In this document: piece after piece, positions 1 through 8,775 of the stretch
How the letters are laid out: every line of letters starts with the position of its first letter
Numbering within the stretch: the stretch's first letter is position 1
NCBI RefSeq assembly: GCF_026240015.1
Contig: NZ_JAPIUX010000002.1
Span: forward strand, 1-64,000
Source: Acetobacter farinalis
GTDB lineage: Bacteria; Pseudomonadota; Alphaproteobacteria; Acetobacterales; Acetobacteraceae
Reading direction: 5' to 3'
Length of the DNA: 64,000 nucleotides
Translations under genes and position numbers: made by a program
Notes under the pieces: generated by a model
Databases searched by the model: none
What the model saw: the letters and a program-made list of their open reading frames with translations, nothing else
Told to the model about the DNA's origin: nothing

Positions 1-179
1 CAATTCATTCCCACTTAAGGAAACTCATTCGAAACGTCTGTCTAAAACGCATATGCAAGATATACTAACAAACGTCATGACCAAATCAGAAATTCAGTCA
101 GATCCCCTCAACCTAACAACCAAAAGGCCGCTAGATCAAAAAGATACGCCGTCAGCATATCCCTCTCTTCTTATTCTCT

Positions 180-191
180 TGTCAAAGACCA
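180..191 (-). promoter_or_regulatory. boxA-like rRNA antitermination element
   Basis: The minus strand reads TGGTCTTTGACA, 10 of 12 identical to the E. coli rrn boxA TGCTCTTTAACA. It lies downstream of both promoters, where the NusB/NusE antitermination complex would load on nascent pre-rRNA. Confidence 0.6.
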
Positions 192-210
192 CCCCCCAAC
201 CGGGCCAAGT

Positions 211-239
211 AACTTAGCAGAGCCTCTCAGCTCCGTCAA
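211..239 (-). promoter_or_regulatory. Putative rrn promoter P2
   Basis: On the minus strand, TTGACG (239-234) is followed after 17 bp by TAAGTT (216-211). It has the same -35 box and spacing as P1, 59 bp downstream of it, giving a tandem pair. Confidence 0.6.
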
Positions 240-269
240 CCGTTAAACACCACCGCGTCGGTGAAGCGG

Positions 270-298
270 TTTCTAAGCGATCAACCACACCCCGTCAA
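270..298 (-). promoter_or_regulatory. Putative rrn promoter P1
   Basis: On the minus strand, TTGACG (298-293) is separated by exactly 17 bp from TAGAAA (275-270). The -35 box matches the sigma70-type consensus at 5 of 6 positions. Transcription would start near 262 and run leftward. Confidence 0.6.
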
Positions 299-544
299 CA
301 CCCCTCATCATAAAAACTTCAAAAAAATGCACCCCTTACCTATCCCCTAAACAAAAAACCCAGTTTCCCGCCAGTTTTCAAAGCGTTAGCACGCCCCCTG
401 CCTTCCCCCGACTCCCTTTCAGCCCCACACAGACCCGTTTTGAGGACGCTCCACAGGACAACAAAGCCTGATGGCGCACGACACCATCCCGCCTTCGCAC
501 AGGCCCAGCGGGACAAAGCGCCTCCTTCTGCTATCACTGAAAAC

Positions 545-580
545 GCAAAAACCCCCGGTGCCAAAGACACCGGGGGTTTT
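545..580 (-). terminator. Rho-independent terminator of the efflux factor gene
   Basis: A perfect 10-bp stem (551-560 with 568-577), very GC-rich, with a 7-nt loop is flanked by A residues on the left and T residues on the right, so it could work in both directions. It sits about 30 nt past the stop of the minus-strand efflux gene, between that gene and the rRNA promoters. Confidence 0.8.
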
Positions 581-606
581 CATGCCATCCTGTAAGGAAC
601 AGGCGT

Positions 607-2160
607 CTAGCTGTGCTGTGTGCCTTGAGGCGGCTTTTTGCCGGTCTGCTCGGGATATGTCGTCTCCCAACCACCGCCCAGCGCATTATAGAGGCGCACA
701 AGGTTATCCGAGATCACGGCGGTGCTGTCCGCCAGTTGAGTCTGGGATGCGAGCAGACGGCGCTCTGTATCCAGCACCTGCAGGAAGCTTTGCAGCCCAT
801 GACGGTACTGGTCCTGCGCCAGCTGCCAGGACCGCTGATCTGCCGCGACCTGCGTCTTCAGGCTCAGATTCCGCTTCTGCTCGGCCTCATACGCGGTGAG
901 TGCATTATCTACCTCGCTCCACGCCGTGAGCACGGTTTTACGATACCGCAGGGCCGCAGTTTTCTGGGAGGCCTTCTTCATTGCAAGCTGGCCAACCAGA
1001 CGCCCACCCTGGAAAATGGGCAGGGAGATGGACGGCCCGACATTCCAGGCGCGCGAACTCCAGAATCCGAGATCCCGGAATGACAAGGACTGGAAACCAA
1101 ACCCGGCATCAATCGTGACTTTGGGATAGAAATCCGCTTCAGCCTGCCCGACTTCAGCCGTGGCGGCGTGCAGCTCTGCTTCTGCTTCCCGAATATCGGG
1201 GCGACGGCGCGCCAGTTCAGACGGCAGGCCAACAGGAACAGCCGCCGGCACCAGGGGAATCGAGGCTGCCCGTGTCAGTTCCGCATTCAGGGCACCGGGG
1301 GGAGCTCCCATGAGCAGATTGATGGCGTTCACCTGCATGGCAATCCGCTGTTCATACTGCGGAATGGCAGCACTGGTGCTTTCAACCTGAGACCGCGCAC
1401 TTTCCACATCCAGTTCGCTCACCAGGCCACTTTTATACCGGGCACTGCTGAGGGTAAGCATCCGGGTTGCGGCATCACGGTTGGCAATGGTGATGCGCAA
1501 CTGCTCCTGAAGCCCGCGCAGTTCCATATAATCCCGCGCCAGTTCCGCCTGACGGGCAATCAGGATACCGCGCCGCTCTTCCATGGAGGCTGTAAGATAG
1601 GCTTTGGCGGCCTCATACTGCCGCCGCACGCGGCCCCACAGGTCCACTTCCCAGCTCGCCTGAAGGCCATCCTGCCATTGGTTGAGCAGCGGAATCGTAA
1701 CATTGGATGCCTCTGAGGAGAGCAGGGCTCCTGCCCCTTCCGGAGCATTCTGGCTGATACGGTCGAGAATGCGGCTCACCTGCTTGGAGCTGTACTGCGC
1801 ACGCTTGTAGGAACCGCTTGCCGCGAGATCCGGGAAGCGTTCCGCCCCGGCGATCAATAACTGCCCACGGCTGACAGCCAACTGTTCTGTTGCCTGCAGG
1901 ACATCAAGGTTTTCTGCTGCAAGCCGTTTTTCAAGAGATGTCAGTTCCGGGTCCTGAAAAACAGACCACCATTCCGGGTCCGGCGCCTGAGTGCTGGGCA
2001 CACTCAGAACACGTGATGACCCTTCCAGTTTGGCATGGTGCCATTCTGCCGGGGTCCATGTGGCTGGCTTTTTGTAATCCGGGCCCACCATGCACCCACC
2101 CAGCGCCAATGCCAGAACTACGGTGCCTGCCCCCGATACATACCGTTTCGCCACCTGCAT
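607..2160 (-). CDS. Efflux system outer-membrane lipoprotein (NodT/OprM family)
   Basis: This is the outer-membrane channel component of a tripartite efflux pump, a TolC-like trimer spanning outer membrane and periplasm. The start at 2160 gives a lipoprotein signal ending in LGGC (acylated Cys about residue 23) followed by the VGPDYKKP motif typical of the NodT family. Length, 517 residues, is normal. Two OEP repeats of long helices make up the rest. No pump or adaptor gene adjoins it, so the partner must be elsewhere, possibly the RND operon at 12167-16373, although that has its own channel. A TetR regulator is divergent, with a perfect palindrome between the two, suggesting substrate-induced derepression. 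Confidence 0.93.
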   Translation of the reverse strand: MQVAKRYVSGAGTVVLALALGGCMVGPDYKKPATWTPAEWHHAKLEGSSRVLSVPSTQAPDPEWWSVFQDPELTSLEKRLAAENLDVLQATEQLAVSRGQLLIAGAERFPDLAASGSYKRAQYSSKQVSRILDRISQNAPEGAGALLSSEASNVTIPLLNQWQDGLQASWEVDLWGRVRRQYEAAKAYLTASMEERRGILIARQAELARDYMELRGLQEQLRITIANRDAATRMLTLSSARYKSGLVSELDVESARSQVESTSAAIPQYEQRIAMQVNAINLLMGAPPGALNAELTRAASIPLVPAAVPVGLPSELARRRPDIREAEAELHAATAEVGQAEADFYPKVTIDAGFGFQSLSFRDLGFWSSRAWNVGPSISLPIFQGGRLVGQLAMKKASQKTAALRYRKTVLTAWSEVDNALTAYEAEQKRNLSLKTQVAADQRSWQLAQDQYRHGLQSFLQVLDTERRLLASQTQLADSTAVISDNLVRLYNALGGGWETTYPEQTGKKPPQGTQHS

Positions 2161-2202
2161 TGCTCCTACGAAATTCAGTCTTCTGACTGTCCGGCCCTTG
2201 CA

Positions 2203-2223
2203 CTGACCGACCGGTTCGGTCAG
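2203..2223. promoter_or_regulatory. TetR-type operator palindrome
   Basis: An 8-bp inverted repeat, CTGACCGA and TCGGTCAG, is perfect around a 5-nt centre (CCGGT). It lies 43-63 bp before the efflux gene and 63-83 bp before the divergent tetR gene, where one bound dimer could repress both. The ACCGA/TCGGT arms resemble many TetR-family operators. Confidence 0.7.
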
Positions 2224-2285
2224 CATGCCAACCTATCGCTTTTCAATGTTGCGTCAATCATCACACCTTGGAATAAAATAACATT

Positions 2286-2957
2286 ATGCCTGCCTCCCCC
2301 CCTACCTCCACTGCAATGCCTCATGTCTGCACCGGGGACTCCGAAGCAAAACGCCAACAAATCCTGAATGGAGCCATGGCCGTTTTTGCTGCGCATGGCT
2401 TTGAAGGCGCCAGTATGTCTGCCATTGCGCGTGAGGCAGGGGTCTCCAAAGGGACGCTTTACAATTATTTTACCAACAAGTCTGACCTGTTCGGTGCGTT
2501 TGTACAAAAACGATGCTGTGAAAAACTTCCCCAGATTCTGGCTCCGATACAGATGAACCGGCCACCGGAAGAAACGCTGACGACTGTCGCCCGTGAAATG
2601 GTGAAACTGATCACCTCCCCTGAGAGCCTGATGCTCTACCGGATTATTGTTTCCGAAGCGCCACATTTCCCGCATCTGGGGGTGATCTTCTGGGAGCACG
2701 GTCCCAAAATAGCGACGGAAATGCTGCGGGACTGGATTGAAAATCAGGTTTCTCTGGGCACCCTCACGGTGGACGACCCGACTTTTGCGGCAGAACAGTT
2801 CTTCGCTCTTTGCAAGACACGCATTGCGCACCGCAAACGCCTCTACATGCCCTTTGAGAATGAGGCCGCCGAAGCCGAGAAAGTGATTCATTCTGCGGTA
2901 CGGGTGTTTCTGGCCGCCTATGGCGCGAACACGCCCGATTCGACCGCCAAGCCCTGA
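2286..2957 (+). CDS. TetR/AcrR family transcriptional regulator
   Basis: Probable autorepressor and repressor of the divergent outer-membrane efflux gene. The N-terminal helix-turn-helix spans roughly residues 24-70, with the family core GVSKGTLYNYFTNKSDLF. The remaining 150 residues form an all-helical ligand-binding and dimerisation domain whose ligand cannot be read from sequence. Length, 223 residues, is normal. The regulator, the palindrome at 2203-2223 and the divergent efflux gene form a self-contained unit. Start at 2286 was kept as the first ATG of the frame; an internal ATG at residue 11 would still keep the whole HTH. Confidence 0.93.
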   Translation: MPASPPTSTAMPHVCTGDSEAKRQQILNGAMAVFAAHGFEGASMSAIAREAGVSKGTLYNYFTNKSDLFGAFVQKRCCEKLPQILAPIQMNRPPEETLTTVAREMVKLITSPESLMLYRIIVSEAPHFPHLGVIFWEHGPKIATEMLRDWIENQVSLGTLTVDDPTFAAEQFFALCKTRIAHRKRLYMPFENEAAEAEKVIHSAVRVFLAAYGANTPDSTAKP

Positions 2958-2980
2958 ACCGCACGCGAGCCTTCTGCCAT

Positions 2981-3017
2981 AAAAAAGCCTGTGCGTTCCG
3001 TGAGACCGCACAGGCTT
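2981..3017 (-). terminator. Rho-independent terminator of the etf genes
   Basis: An 11-bp perfect stem (2985-2995 with 3007-3017) is followed on the minus strand by six T residues (2986-2981). It lies 46 nt past the etfA stop, between the convergent tetR and etfA genes. Confidence 0.85.
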
Positions 3018-3062
3018 CCAGCTTGAACGACCCCAGAAAGCGGGGCCGCAAGAAGGGTATTC

Positions 3063-3986
3063 TTAGTTCAGCGCAGTAGTGAGCGCCGGTACGATCTCGA
3101 ACAGATCCCCCACGATCCCGTAATCAGCTACCTGGAAGATCGGGGCTTCCGGGTCCTTGTTCACGGCCACAATCACGCGGCTGTCTTTCATGCCTGCCAG
3201 ATGCTGGATCGCGCCGGAAATACCGAACGCCAGATAAAGCTCCGGTGCCACAATCTTGCCGGTCTGCCCGACCTGAAGTTCGTTGGGCACAAACCCTGAA
3301 TCCACAGCCGCGCGGGATGCCCCGATGGCCGCACCCAGCTTATCTGCCAGCGGTTCCAGAATATGGAACTTCTCTTCGCTCTGAAGGCCACGACCACCGG
3401 ACACCACCACGCGGGCGGATTCCAGTTCCGGACGTTCGGAATCGGACAGATGAACGGCCACGAATTCAGAAACATTCGGGTTTACTGCCGGAGCAACCAC
3501 TTCAATGGGGGCTGAGCCGCCTTCTGCCGGAGCGGCATCAAACGCGGAGCCACGCACGGTCAGAACCTTTTTGGCATCGGAAGACCGGACGGTGGCCAGC
3601 GCATTCCCTGCGTAAATCGGGCGCACGAACGTTTCAGCATCCACAATGCGGATAACTTCCGGAATGGGCTGCACATCCAGCAGAGCAGCGGCGCGGGGCA
3701 GGACGTTTTTGCCCACGGCACCAGCCGCGGCAACGATCTGCTCATAACCACCGGCCAGAGAGACAATCAGCGCGGCCAGCGGTTCGGCCAGTTCATGCGC
3801 ATACTGCGCATCGGCCGCATGCAGCACTTTCGCAACACCGGGAATCGCGGCGGCGGCCTGCGCCACAGCGGCATCACCCGTTACCAGCACATGCACATCC
3901 CCAAACCGGGAGGCCGCCGTGACAGCGGAAAGGGCAGATTTTCTGATCCGGCCCTCTTCATGATCAAGAAGAACAAGAGCGGTCAT
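3063..3986 (-). CDS. etfA: Electron transfer flavoprotein subunit alpha
   Basis: The FAD-carrying subunit of the ETF heterodimer, which collects electrons from acyl-CoA and related dehydrogenases and passes them to ETF-ubiquinone oxidoreductase. It has 307 residues, usual for the family. The C-terminal FAD domain is clear: VVSGGRGL, then the GASRAAVDSG stretch, the QVGQTGK motif and the AFGISGAIQHLAGM segment. It starts 2 nt after the etfB stop and ends the minus-strand order ETF-QO, etfB, etfA, a complete electron path to quinone encoded in one place. Confidence 0.97.
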   Translation of the reverse strand: MTALVLLDHEEGRIRKSALSAVTAASRFGDVHVLVTGDAAVAQAAAAIPGVAKVLHAADAQYAHELAEPLAALIVSLAGGYEQIVAAAGAVGKNVLPRAAALLDVQPIPEVIRIVDAETFVRPIYAGNALATVRSSDAKKVLTVRGSAFDAAPAEGGSAPIEVVAPAVNPNVSEFVAVHLSDSERPELESARVVVSGGRGLQSEEKFHILEPLADKLGAAIGASRAAVDSGFVPNELQVGQTGKIVAPELYLAFGISGAIQHLAGMKDSRVIVAVNKDPEAPIFQVADYGIVGDLFEIVPALTTALN

Positions 3987-3988
3987 GA

Positions 3989-4738
3989 TCAGATCACCTT
4001 TGCTTCGTTACGCAGTTTTTCAACCAGTTCAGCCACGGAACCAACCTTCACGCCAGCCTGACGCTCTGCGGGCTCGGCCACGGACACCACGGTCAGACGG
4101 CGGGCCATATCCACCCCGAGGTCTTCCGCATTCAGGGTTTCCAGAGGCTTTTTCCGTGCCTTCATGATGTTGGGCAGGGAGGCATAACGCGGCTCGTTCA
4201 GCCGCAGGTCTGCCGTGACAACCGCGGGAAGGGACAGAGACACATCTTCCGTGCCGCCATCAATTTCACGGCTGACCTTCACACGGCCATCCGCCACCTC
4301 AACCTTGCCGGCGAACGTCGCCTGGCCCCAGCCAAGCAGGCCAGCCAGCATCTGGCCGGTGGCGTTCATGTCATCATCAATGGCCTGCTTGCCAAGAATG
4401 AACAGGCCGGGCTGTTCTTTCTCGTTGATGGCCTTCAGCACCTTGGCGACTGCCAGCGGTTCCGGGCTTTCTTCCGAAAGCACGAGAATGGCGCGGTCCG
4501 CCCCCATGGCCATGGCTGTCCGCAGGGTGTCCTGCGCCTGCTGCACCCCAATGGAGACAACAACAACTTCAGAGGCAACGCCCTTCTCCTTGAGACGCAC
4601 CGCTTCTTCCACGGCAATCTCATCAAAGGGGTTCATGGACATCTTGACGCCAGTGGTTTCAACACCGCTGCCATCCGCCTTAACACGCGGTTTGATGTTA
4701 TAATCAACGACCCGCTTGACAGGTACTACAATCTTCAT
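3989..4738 (-). CDS. etfB: Electron transfer flavoprotein subunit beta
   Basis: The AMP-binding partner of EtfA. The start at 4738 (MKIVVPVKRVVDYN) was chosen because EtfB proteins begin this way and a purine-rich AAAGAAG precedes it; an upstream in-frame ATG at 4804 would overlap the ETF-QO stop and adds residues unlike the family. The ETF-beta signature is present near residues 180-205 (VVTADLRLNEPRYASLPNIM). 249 residues, the usual length. It lies between ETF-QO (62 nt upstream) and etfA (2 nt downstream), probably in one transcript. Confidence 0.97.
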   Translation of the reverse strand: MKIVVPVKRVVDYNIKPRVKADGSGVETTGVKMSMNPFDEIAVEEAVRLKEKGVASEVVVVSIGVQQAQDTLRTAMAMGADRAILVLSEESPEPLAVAKVLKAINEKEQPGLFILGKQAIDDDMNATGQMLAGLLGWGQATFAGKVEVADGRVKVSREIDGGTEDVSLSLPAVVTADLRLNEPRYASLPNIMKARKKPLETLNAEDLGVDMARRLTVVSVAEPAERQAGVKVGSVAELVEKLRNEAKVI

Positions 4739-4800
4739 GGCTTCTTTCGCTTGCAGATGCAGGATCTTTCCAGCGTTGCTTACAGTATTTTGCAACGAAT

Positions 4801-6438
4801 TCACATACCGGCAGGATAATTTGGGCCACCGCCCCCTTCCGGCACAGTCCAGTCGATATTCTGCCGGGGATCCTTGATGTCACAGGTTTTGCAATGCACG
4901 CAGTTCTGCGCGTTAATCCGCAGGGCGGGTGCCGTGGCTTCATCCACCACTTCATACACGCCCGCCGGGCAATAACGGGCTTCGGGCGCCTTAAAGACAT
5001 CCCAGTTCACCGTTTTCCACAGAGAAGGATCGCGCAGGCGCAGGTGCACCGGCTGATCTTCCTCATGATTGGTGGCGGACAGGAATACGGAGGAAAGCCG
5101 GTCAAACGTGAGCGTGCCATCCGCTTTGGGATAAGCCGGTTTCCGGCACTGGGCTGCGGGCTTCAGGGTTTCATTGTCCTGATGCTTGAAATGCAGTGTC
5201 CAGGGCGCACGGCCACGCAGAAGCATTGCATCCAGCGCGGCATAGAGCGCACCACCCTTCATCCCGAACCGGGCGAACGCCGGGCGGATATTGCGGGCCG
5301 CATGCAGTTCCTCCCACAGCCAGGATGCCTTCACACGGTCTGTGAAAGACGTGGGTTCAACGCTGTCGGTCTGCATGGCCTCAACCACGGCTTCCGCCGC
5401 CAGCATGCCGGACTTCATGGCGGTATGCGTGCCCTTGATTTTGGGCACGTTCAGAAAGCCTGCGGAATCCCCGATGAGTGCGCCGCCGGGAAAGGTCAAA
5501 CGCGGGAGAGACTGAAGCCCCCCTTCGGAGAGCGCCCGCGCGCCGTAGCTGACACGCCGGCCGCCTTCCAGATGCTTGCGAAACGCCGGATGCAGCTTGA
5601 CGCGCTGCATTTCCTCAAACGGGGAAAGCCATGTGTTGGCGTAATCCAGCCCGAGCACGAAGCCGTAAGACACCAGATTTTCGCCGAAATGATAAAGCCA
5701 GGCGCCCCCATAGGTGTGATCATCCAGCGGCCAGCCAAAGCTGTGCTGAACCAGACCGGGGCGATGGTTTTCCGCCGGGATTTCCCACACTTCCTTGATA
5801 CCCAGGCCATAGGTCTGCGGGTCCACACCCTTGCGCAGGTCATACCGCGCCATGACCTGTTTGGTCAGTGACCCACGGCAGCCTTCCGCAAACAGCGTGT
5901 ACCGCCCGCGCAGTTCCATGCCCGGCTGGTAATTGGGGCCTTCAGCGCCGTCTTTGGTAATACCCATATCTCCGGTGGCCACACCAACCACACGGCCATC
6001 TTCAATCAGGACTTCAGCCCCTGCAAAGCCGGGGTAGATTTCCACTCCCAGCTCTTCCGCCTGTGCCGCCAGCCAGCGGCAGACTTCCCCGAGGCTGACA
6101 ATATAATTGCCGTGATTGGCCATGTGCGGCATCAGCCGGTCCAGCATGGGCACACGCAGGCTGCCGGTCTCCGTGAGATAGAGCATCTCCTCTGCCGCCA
6201 CCGGTGTGTTCAGCGGAGCGCCACGCTCCTGCCAGTCCGGCAGAAGTTCCGCCAGCGCCCGCGGCTCGATCACCGCGCCGGAGACGATATGCGCCCCAAT
6301 TTCGCTGCCTTTTTCAATAAGGCAGACCGTTGTGTCCGGTGAGAGCTGGCGCAGGCGGATAGCCGCAGCCAACCCGGCTGGCCCGCCGCCAACTATGACG
6401 ACATCAAACTCCATCGACTCACGCACAGATTCACTCAT
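4801..6438 (-). CDS. Electron transfer flavoprotein-ubiquinone oxidoreductase
   Basis: A membrane-associated flavoprotein that oxidises reduced ETF and reduces ubiquinone. 545 residues. The N-terminal FAD-binding Rossmann motif VIVGGGPAGLAAA lies at about residues 14-26, followed by the conserved EKGSEIGAHIVSGAV stretch. The C terminus carries the cysteine motif CVHCKTCDIKDP, the [4Fe-4S] ferredoxin-like domain, ending with the family-typical NYPAGM. It is the first gene of the ETF unit on the minus strand. Confidence 0.97.
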   Translation of the reverse strand: MSESVRESMEFDVVIVGGGPAGLAAAIRLRQLSPDTTVCLIEKGSEIGAHIVSGAVIEPRALAELLPDWQERGAPLNTPVAAEEMLYLTETGSLRVPMLDRLMPHMANHGNYIVSLGEVCRWLAAQAEELGVEIYPGFAGAEVLIEDGRVVGVATGDMGITKDGAEGPNYQPGMELRGRYTLFAEGCRGSLTKQVMARYDLRKGVDPQTYGLGIKEVWEIPAENHRPGLVQHSFGWPLDDHTYGGAWLYHFGENLVSYGFVLGLDYANTWLSPFEEMQRVKLHPAFRKHLEGGRRVSYGARALSEGGLQSLPRLTFPGGALIGDSAGFLNVPKIKGTHTAMKSGMLAAEAVVEAMQTDSVEPTSFTDRVKASWLWEELHAARNIRPAFARFGMKGGALYAALDAMLLRGRAPWTLHFKHQDNETLKPAAQCRKPAYPKADGTLTFDRLSSVFLSATNHEEDQPVHLRLRDPSLWKTVNWDVFKAPEARYCPAGVYEVVDEATAPALRINAQNCVHCKTCDIKDPRQNIDWTVPEGGGGPNYPAGM

Positions 6439-6502
6439 TCCCGTTCAGCCCCCGTTGAGATCTCGGCGAGGCCTTCCTAAAGCCGATTTAACGCGGAATT
6501 GC

Positions 6503-6522
6503 AAAAAAACAGCCTGAGCTGT
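6503..6522 (-). terminator. Small hairpin with T tract after the 2OG-oxygenase gene
   Basis: On the minus strand a 5-bp stem ACAGC/GCTGT with a 4-nt loop runs into seven T residues (6509-6503). The same bases could instead pair with CAGCCTGA near 6570-6577 to make a longer structure. Placed between the 2OG-oxygenase stop and the ETF-QO start. Confidence 0.55.
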
Positions 6523-6567
6523 CCCCGGCCCGGCCCGAAAAACCGGGCGCAAACCCCTCGGGCGGCG

Positions 6568-7227
6568 TCAGGCTGAAGGGCTGGCAGCTCTCGGACCAAA
6601 AGCCAGCTCATGCACGGCCCGCCATGCGGGATCGACAAAATTGACGATAAGTGTGCGGCGAGTGCCTTCAATGGGCCGCTTTACAAAACCATGCCAGGTT
6701 TTGTCTGAGGGGATGAACAGCACCCCGGAATTGAACGCACCGGATGCCCGCACGGCGGACTCACCGTCCGGCGTCATCAGATCCGTGCCCCAGGTTCCGT
6801 TTTTATCATTGGTGGAGAGGGAGATGAGCAGGGTCAGCCTTTTCGCACCGATATCCGTATGCGGCTCAAGCCAGAATCCATCCGTATCCAGACACAACTC
6901 CAGCCGGAGGGCGGAATCTTCCAGCTTGGCTCCGCACACGTCCTTGAACACCTTGCGGGCGTGTTCACTGTCAAACTGACGGGCCATACGGTCCAGCCGT
7001 GCATCCCGCGCACGGGTTGCGGCATCGACAAACACGCGGGACTTGTTCCGGGTCTCACGGCGACCGCCGACATCTCCGGCACGCGCCTCTTCTCCCGGCT
7101 CCCATTCCAACAGGGCATCGCAGGCATCCGGTTCAAGCACGGACTCGAGCATCCAATGCGTAAACGGAACCTGTGACGGCTGCATGGTGGCCAGCTTTTC
7201 TGTCAAAGCGGGGGCGTCAGAACGCAT
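6568..7227 (-). CDS. 2-oxoglutarate/Fe(II)-dependent oxygenase superfamily protein
   Basis: A 219-residue single-domain double-stranded beta-helix protein. The iron ligands are readable as H123-x-D125 (EPHTD) and H179 (TWHGF), with an arginine (R190 or R191, in GTRRTL) placed to hold 2-oxoglutarate. This is the layout of small prolyl-hydroxylase-like oxygenases. The substrate is not evident: it lies between ETF-QO and hemN on the same strand, with no pathway partner. About 160 nt upstream hold a promoter region with a 9-bp direct repeat (7349-7357 and 7362-7370). Confidence 0.85.
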   Translation of the reverse strand: MRSDAPALTEKLATMQPSQVPFTHWMLESVLEPDACDALLEWEPGEEARAGDVGGRRETRNKSRVFVDAATRARDARLDRMARQFDSEHARKVFKDVCGAKLEDSALRLELCLDTDGFWLEPHTDIGAKRLTLLISLSTNDKNGTWGTDLMTPDGESAVRASGAFNSGVLFIPSDKTWHGFVKRPIEGTRRTLIVNFVDPAWRAVHELAFGPRAASPSA

Positions 7228-7391
7228 CTGTCCTGTCCTTCAGCTGTGATGCGGGTTCCTGCCCTTAACAGGAATGCCGTTCTTTTTCATGGCATCCGGG
7301 CATGGAAAGCTTTCTCTCCATGCGCCAAAATCACCCCGCAATCAACTGATGCTTGCAACTTATGCTTGCACGGTGGCGGCCAGCCGAGGTT

Positions 7392-8771
7392 CTAAAGTGC
7401 CGTTGCAAACCGGGGTTGAGGCGTAGCGCCGGAGTCTGCCACAGGCAGGGCGTTGCGCCGTGTATCAAACACCGCCGCCACATGACGCAGGAAAGGCCGC
7501 CCTTCCGGCGTGACCCTTACGGAACCACCGTCCAGCACCACAAACCCATCCTGCACAAGTGGCTTGAGGGCTGCATATTCAGCAGAAAAATCGTGCCCTT
7601 TTGCTGGCCCGGCCTCAAGGTCGAGCTGCATGGTGCACATCAGTTCCTCAATCAGACGGCCCCGCAGCGTATCATCCGCTGTGCGGGCCACGCCACGGGC
7701 AACCGGCAGGCCCGGCTGATCTGCCAAGGCGCGGGCATAGGGCGCAACCGCCGTGATATTCTGCGTATACCCGCCCGGCAGCATGGAAATGGCGGAAGCC
7801 CCCATGCCCAGCAACACAGCCGACGAATCGGTTGTATAGCCCTGAAAATTGCGGCGAAGCGTGCCTGCCTGTGCGGCTTTCACCAGCGGGTCATCCGGCA
7901 GGGCGTAATGATCCAGCCCGATGGGCAGATAGCCTTCCTCGCACAGGACCTCTTCCATACGGGCGCGCTGGCGCAGGCGCTCAACCGGGAGCGGCAAGGC
8001 TTCCTCGGGGATCAGGCGCTGACGCTTCTGCTTCCAGGGCACATGCGCATAGCCAAACACCGCCAGACGGCTGGGCCGGAGGGACGCAATCTTGCGCGCC
8101 GTGGCCGCCACACTCTCTTCTGTCTGGTAGGGCAGGCCATAAATCAGATCGACATTCACGCCGGAAACACCGGCATTGCGCACTGCGGTGAGGCAGGCTT
8201 CCGTCTGGGCAAAAGACTGATGCCGGCCACAAGCCTCCTGCACCTTTTCTTCCAGATCCTGCACACCAATGCTGATACGCGTGAAACCAAGCGCCCCCAG
8301 CAGTTCCGGATATCCGGAAGGCACATGCCGGGGGTCCAGCTCCATGGCCAGCTCGGCATCCGGGTCTATGCGGAAAAACTGGCGCACACTGCGCAGAACC
8401 TGCCGGAGAGAGGCCGCCGGCAGAGTGGAGGGCGTGCCGCCCCCGAACTGAAGGTGCCTGACACGCCGCCCGCTTCCCACCAGCGCCACAATCCGGCGCA
8501 GTTCTTCCCGCAGCAGATCCCCATACGCCATACGCCCGTCTTCATGGCGCATGACTGATGTGTTGCACCCGCAGAAGCGGCACAGCTCATCACAGAACGG
8601 GACATGGAAATACAGAGAAACCGGCTCATCCGCCGGGAGGGCGCGCAGCCACTGTTCGGCCTGCGCAGGCCCGACCGCCTCCGTAAAGCTGGCAGCGGTC
8701 GGGTAGCTGGTGTAGCGCGGCAGGTTCCCGCCGTAACGAAGAACCAGATCCGATAAAGACGCCGCGCTCAT
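7392..8771 (-). CDS. hemN: Oxygen-independent coproporphyrinogen III oxidase
   Basis: A radical SAM enzyme that decarboxylates coproporphyrinogen III to protoporphyrinogen IX without oxygen, in haem synthesis. The HemN-specific cysteine motif C-x3-C-x2-C-x-C is at residues 60-69 (C60, C64, C67, C69), followed by a glycine-rich SAM motif (FGGGTPS). The start at 8771 (MSAASLSDLV) gives 459 residues, the usual length, and lies 4 nt after the ompW stop, so the two are co-transcribed. An FNR box upstream of ompW would place hemN under oxygen control, which fits its role. Confidence 0.96.
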   Translation of the reverse strand: MSAASLSDLVLRYGGNLPRYTSYPTAASFTEAVGPAQAEQWLRALPADEPVSLYFHVPFCDELCRFCGCNTSVMRHEDGRMAYGDLLREELRRIVALVGSGRRVRHLQFGGGTPSTLPAASLRQVLRSVRQFFRIDPDAELAMELDPRHVPSGYPELLGALGFTRISIGVQDLEEKVQEACGRHQSFAQTEACLTAVRNAGVSGVNVDLIYGLPYQTEESVAATARKIASLRPSRLAVFGYAHVPWKQKRQRLIPEEALPLPVERLRQRARMEEVLCEEGYLPIGLDHYALPDDPLVKAAQAGTLRRNFQGYTTDSSAVLLGMGASAISMLPGGYTQNITAVAPYARALADQPGLPVARGVARTADDTLRGRLIEELMCTMQLDLEAGPAKGHDFSAEYAALKPLVQDGFVVLDGGSVRVTPEGRPFLRHVAAVFDTRRNALPVADSGATPQPRFATAL

Positions 8772-8775
8772 GCCA

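Larger units (their letters stand above)
1..300 (-). other. Probable rRNA operon leader and promoter region (16S expected beyond position 1)
   Basis: No credible reading frame lies in the first 545 bases. Read on the minus strand, positions 300 to 1 contain two promoter-like elements with identical TTGACG -35 boxes and 17-bp spacers, then a boxA-like antitermination element, then about 180 nt of leader running off the left edge. Tandem strong promoters plus boxA are the usual arrangement in front of proteobacterial rRNA operons, so the inference is that 16S rRNA starts just left of the window and is read leftward. The 16S gene itself is not visible, so this is inferred from the leader alone. 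Confidence 0.68.

Noticed and set aside
7353..8558. A 401-codon open frame on the plus strand opposite hemN
   Set aside because: Fully overlaps hemN with its conserved cysteine motif; composition is that of a reverse-strand shadow.
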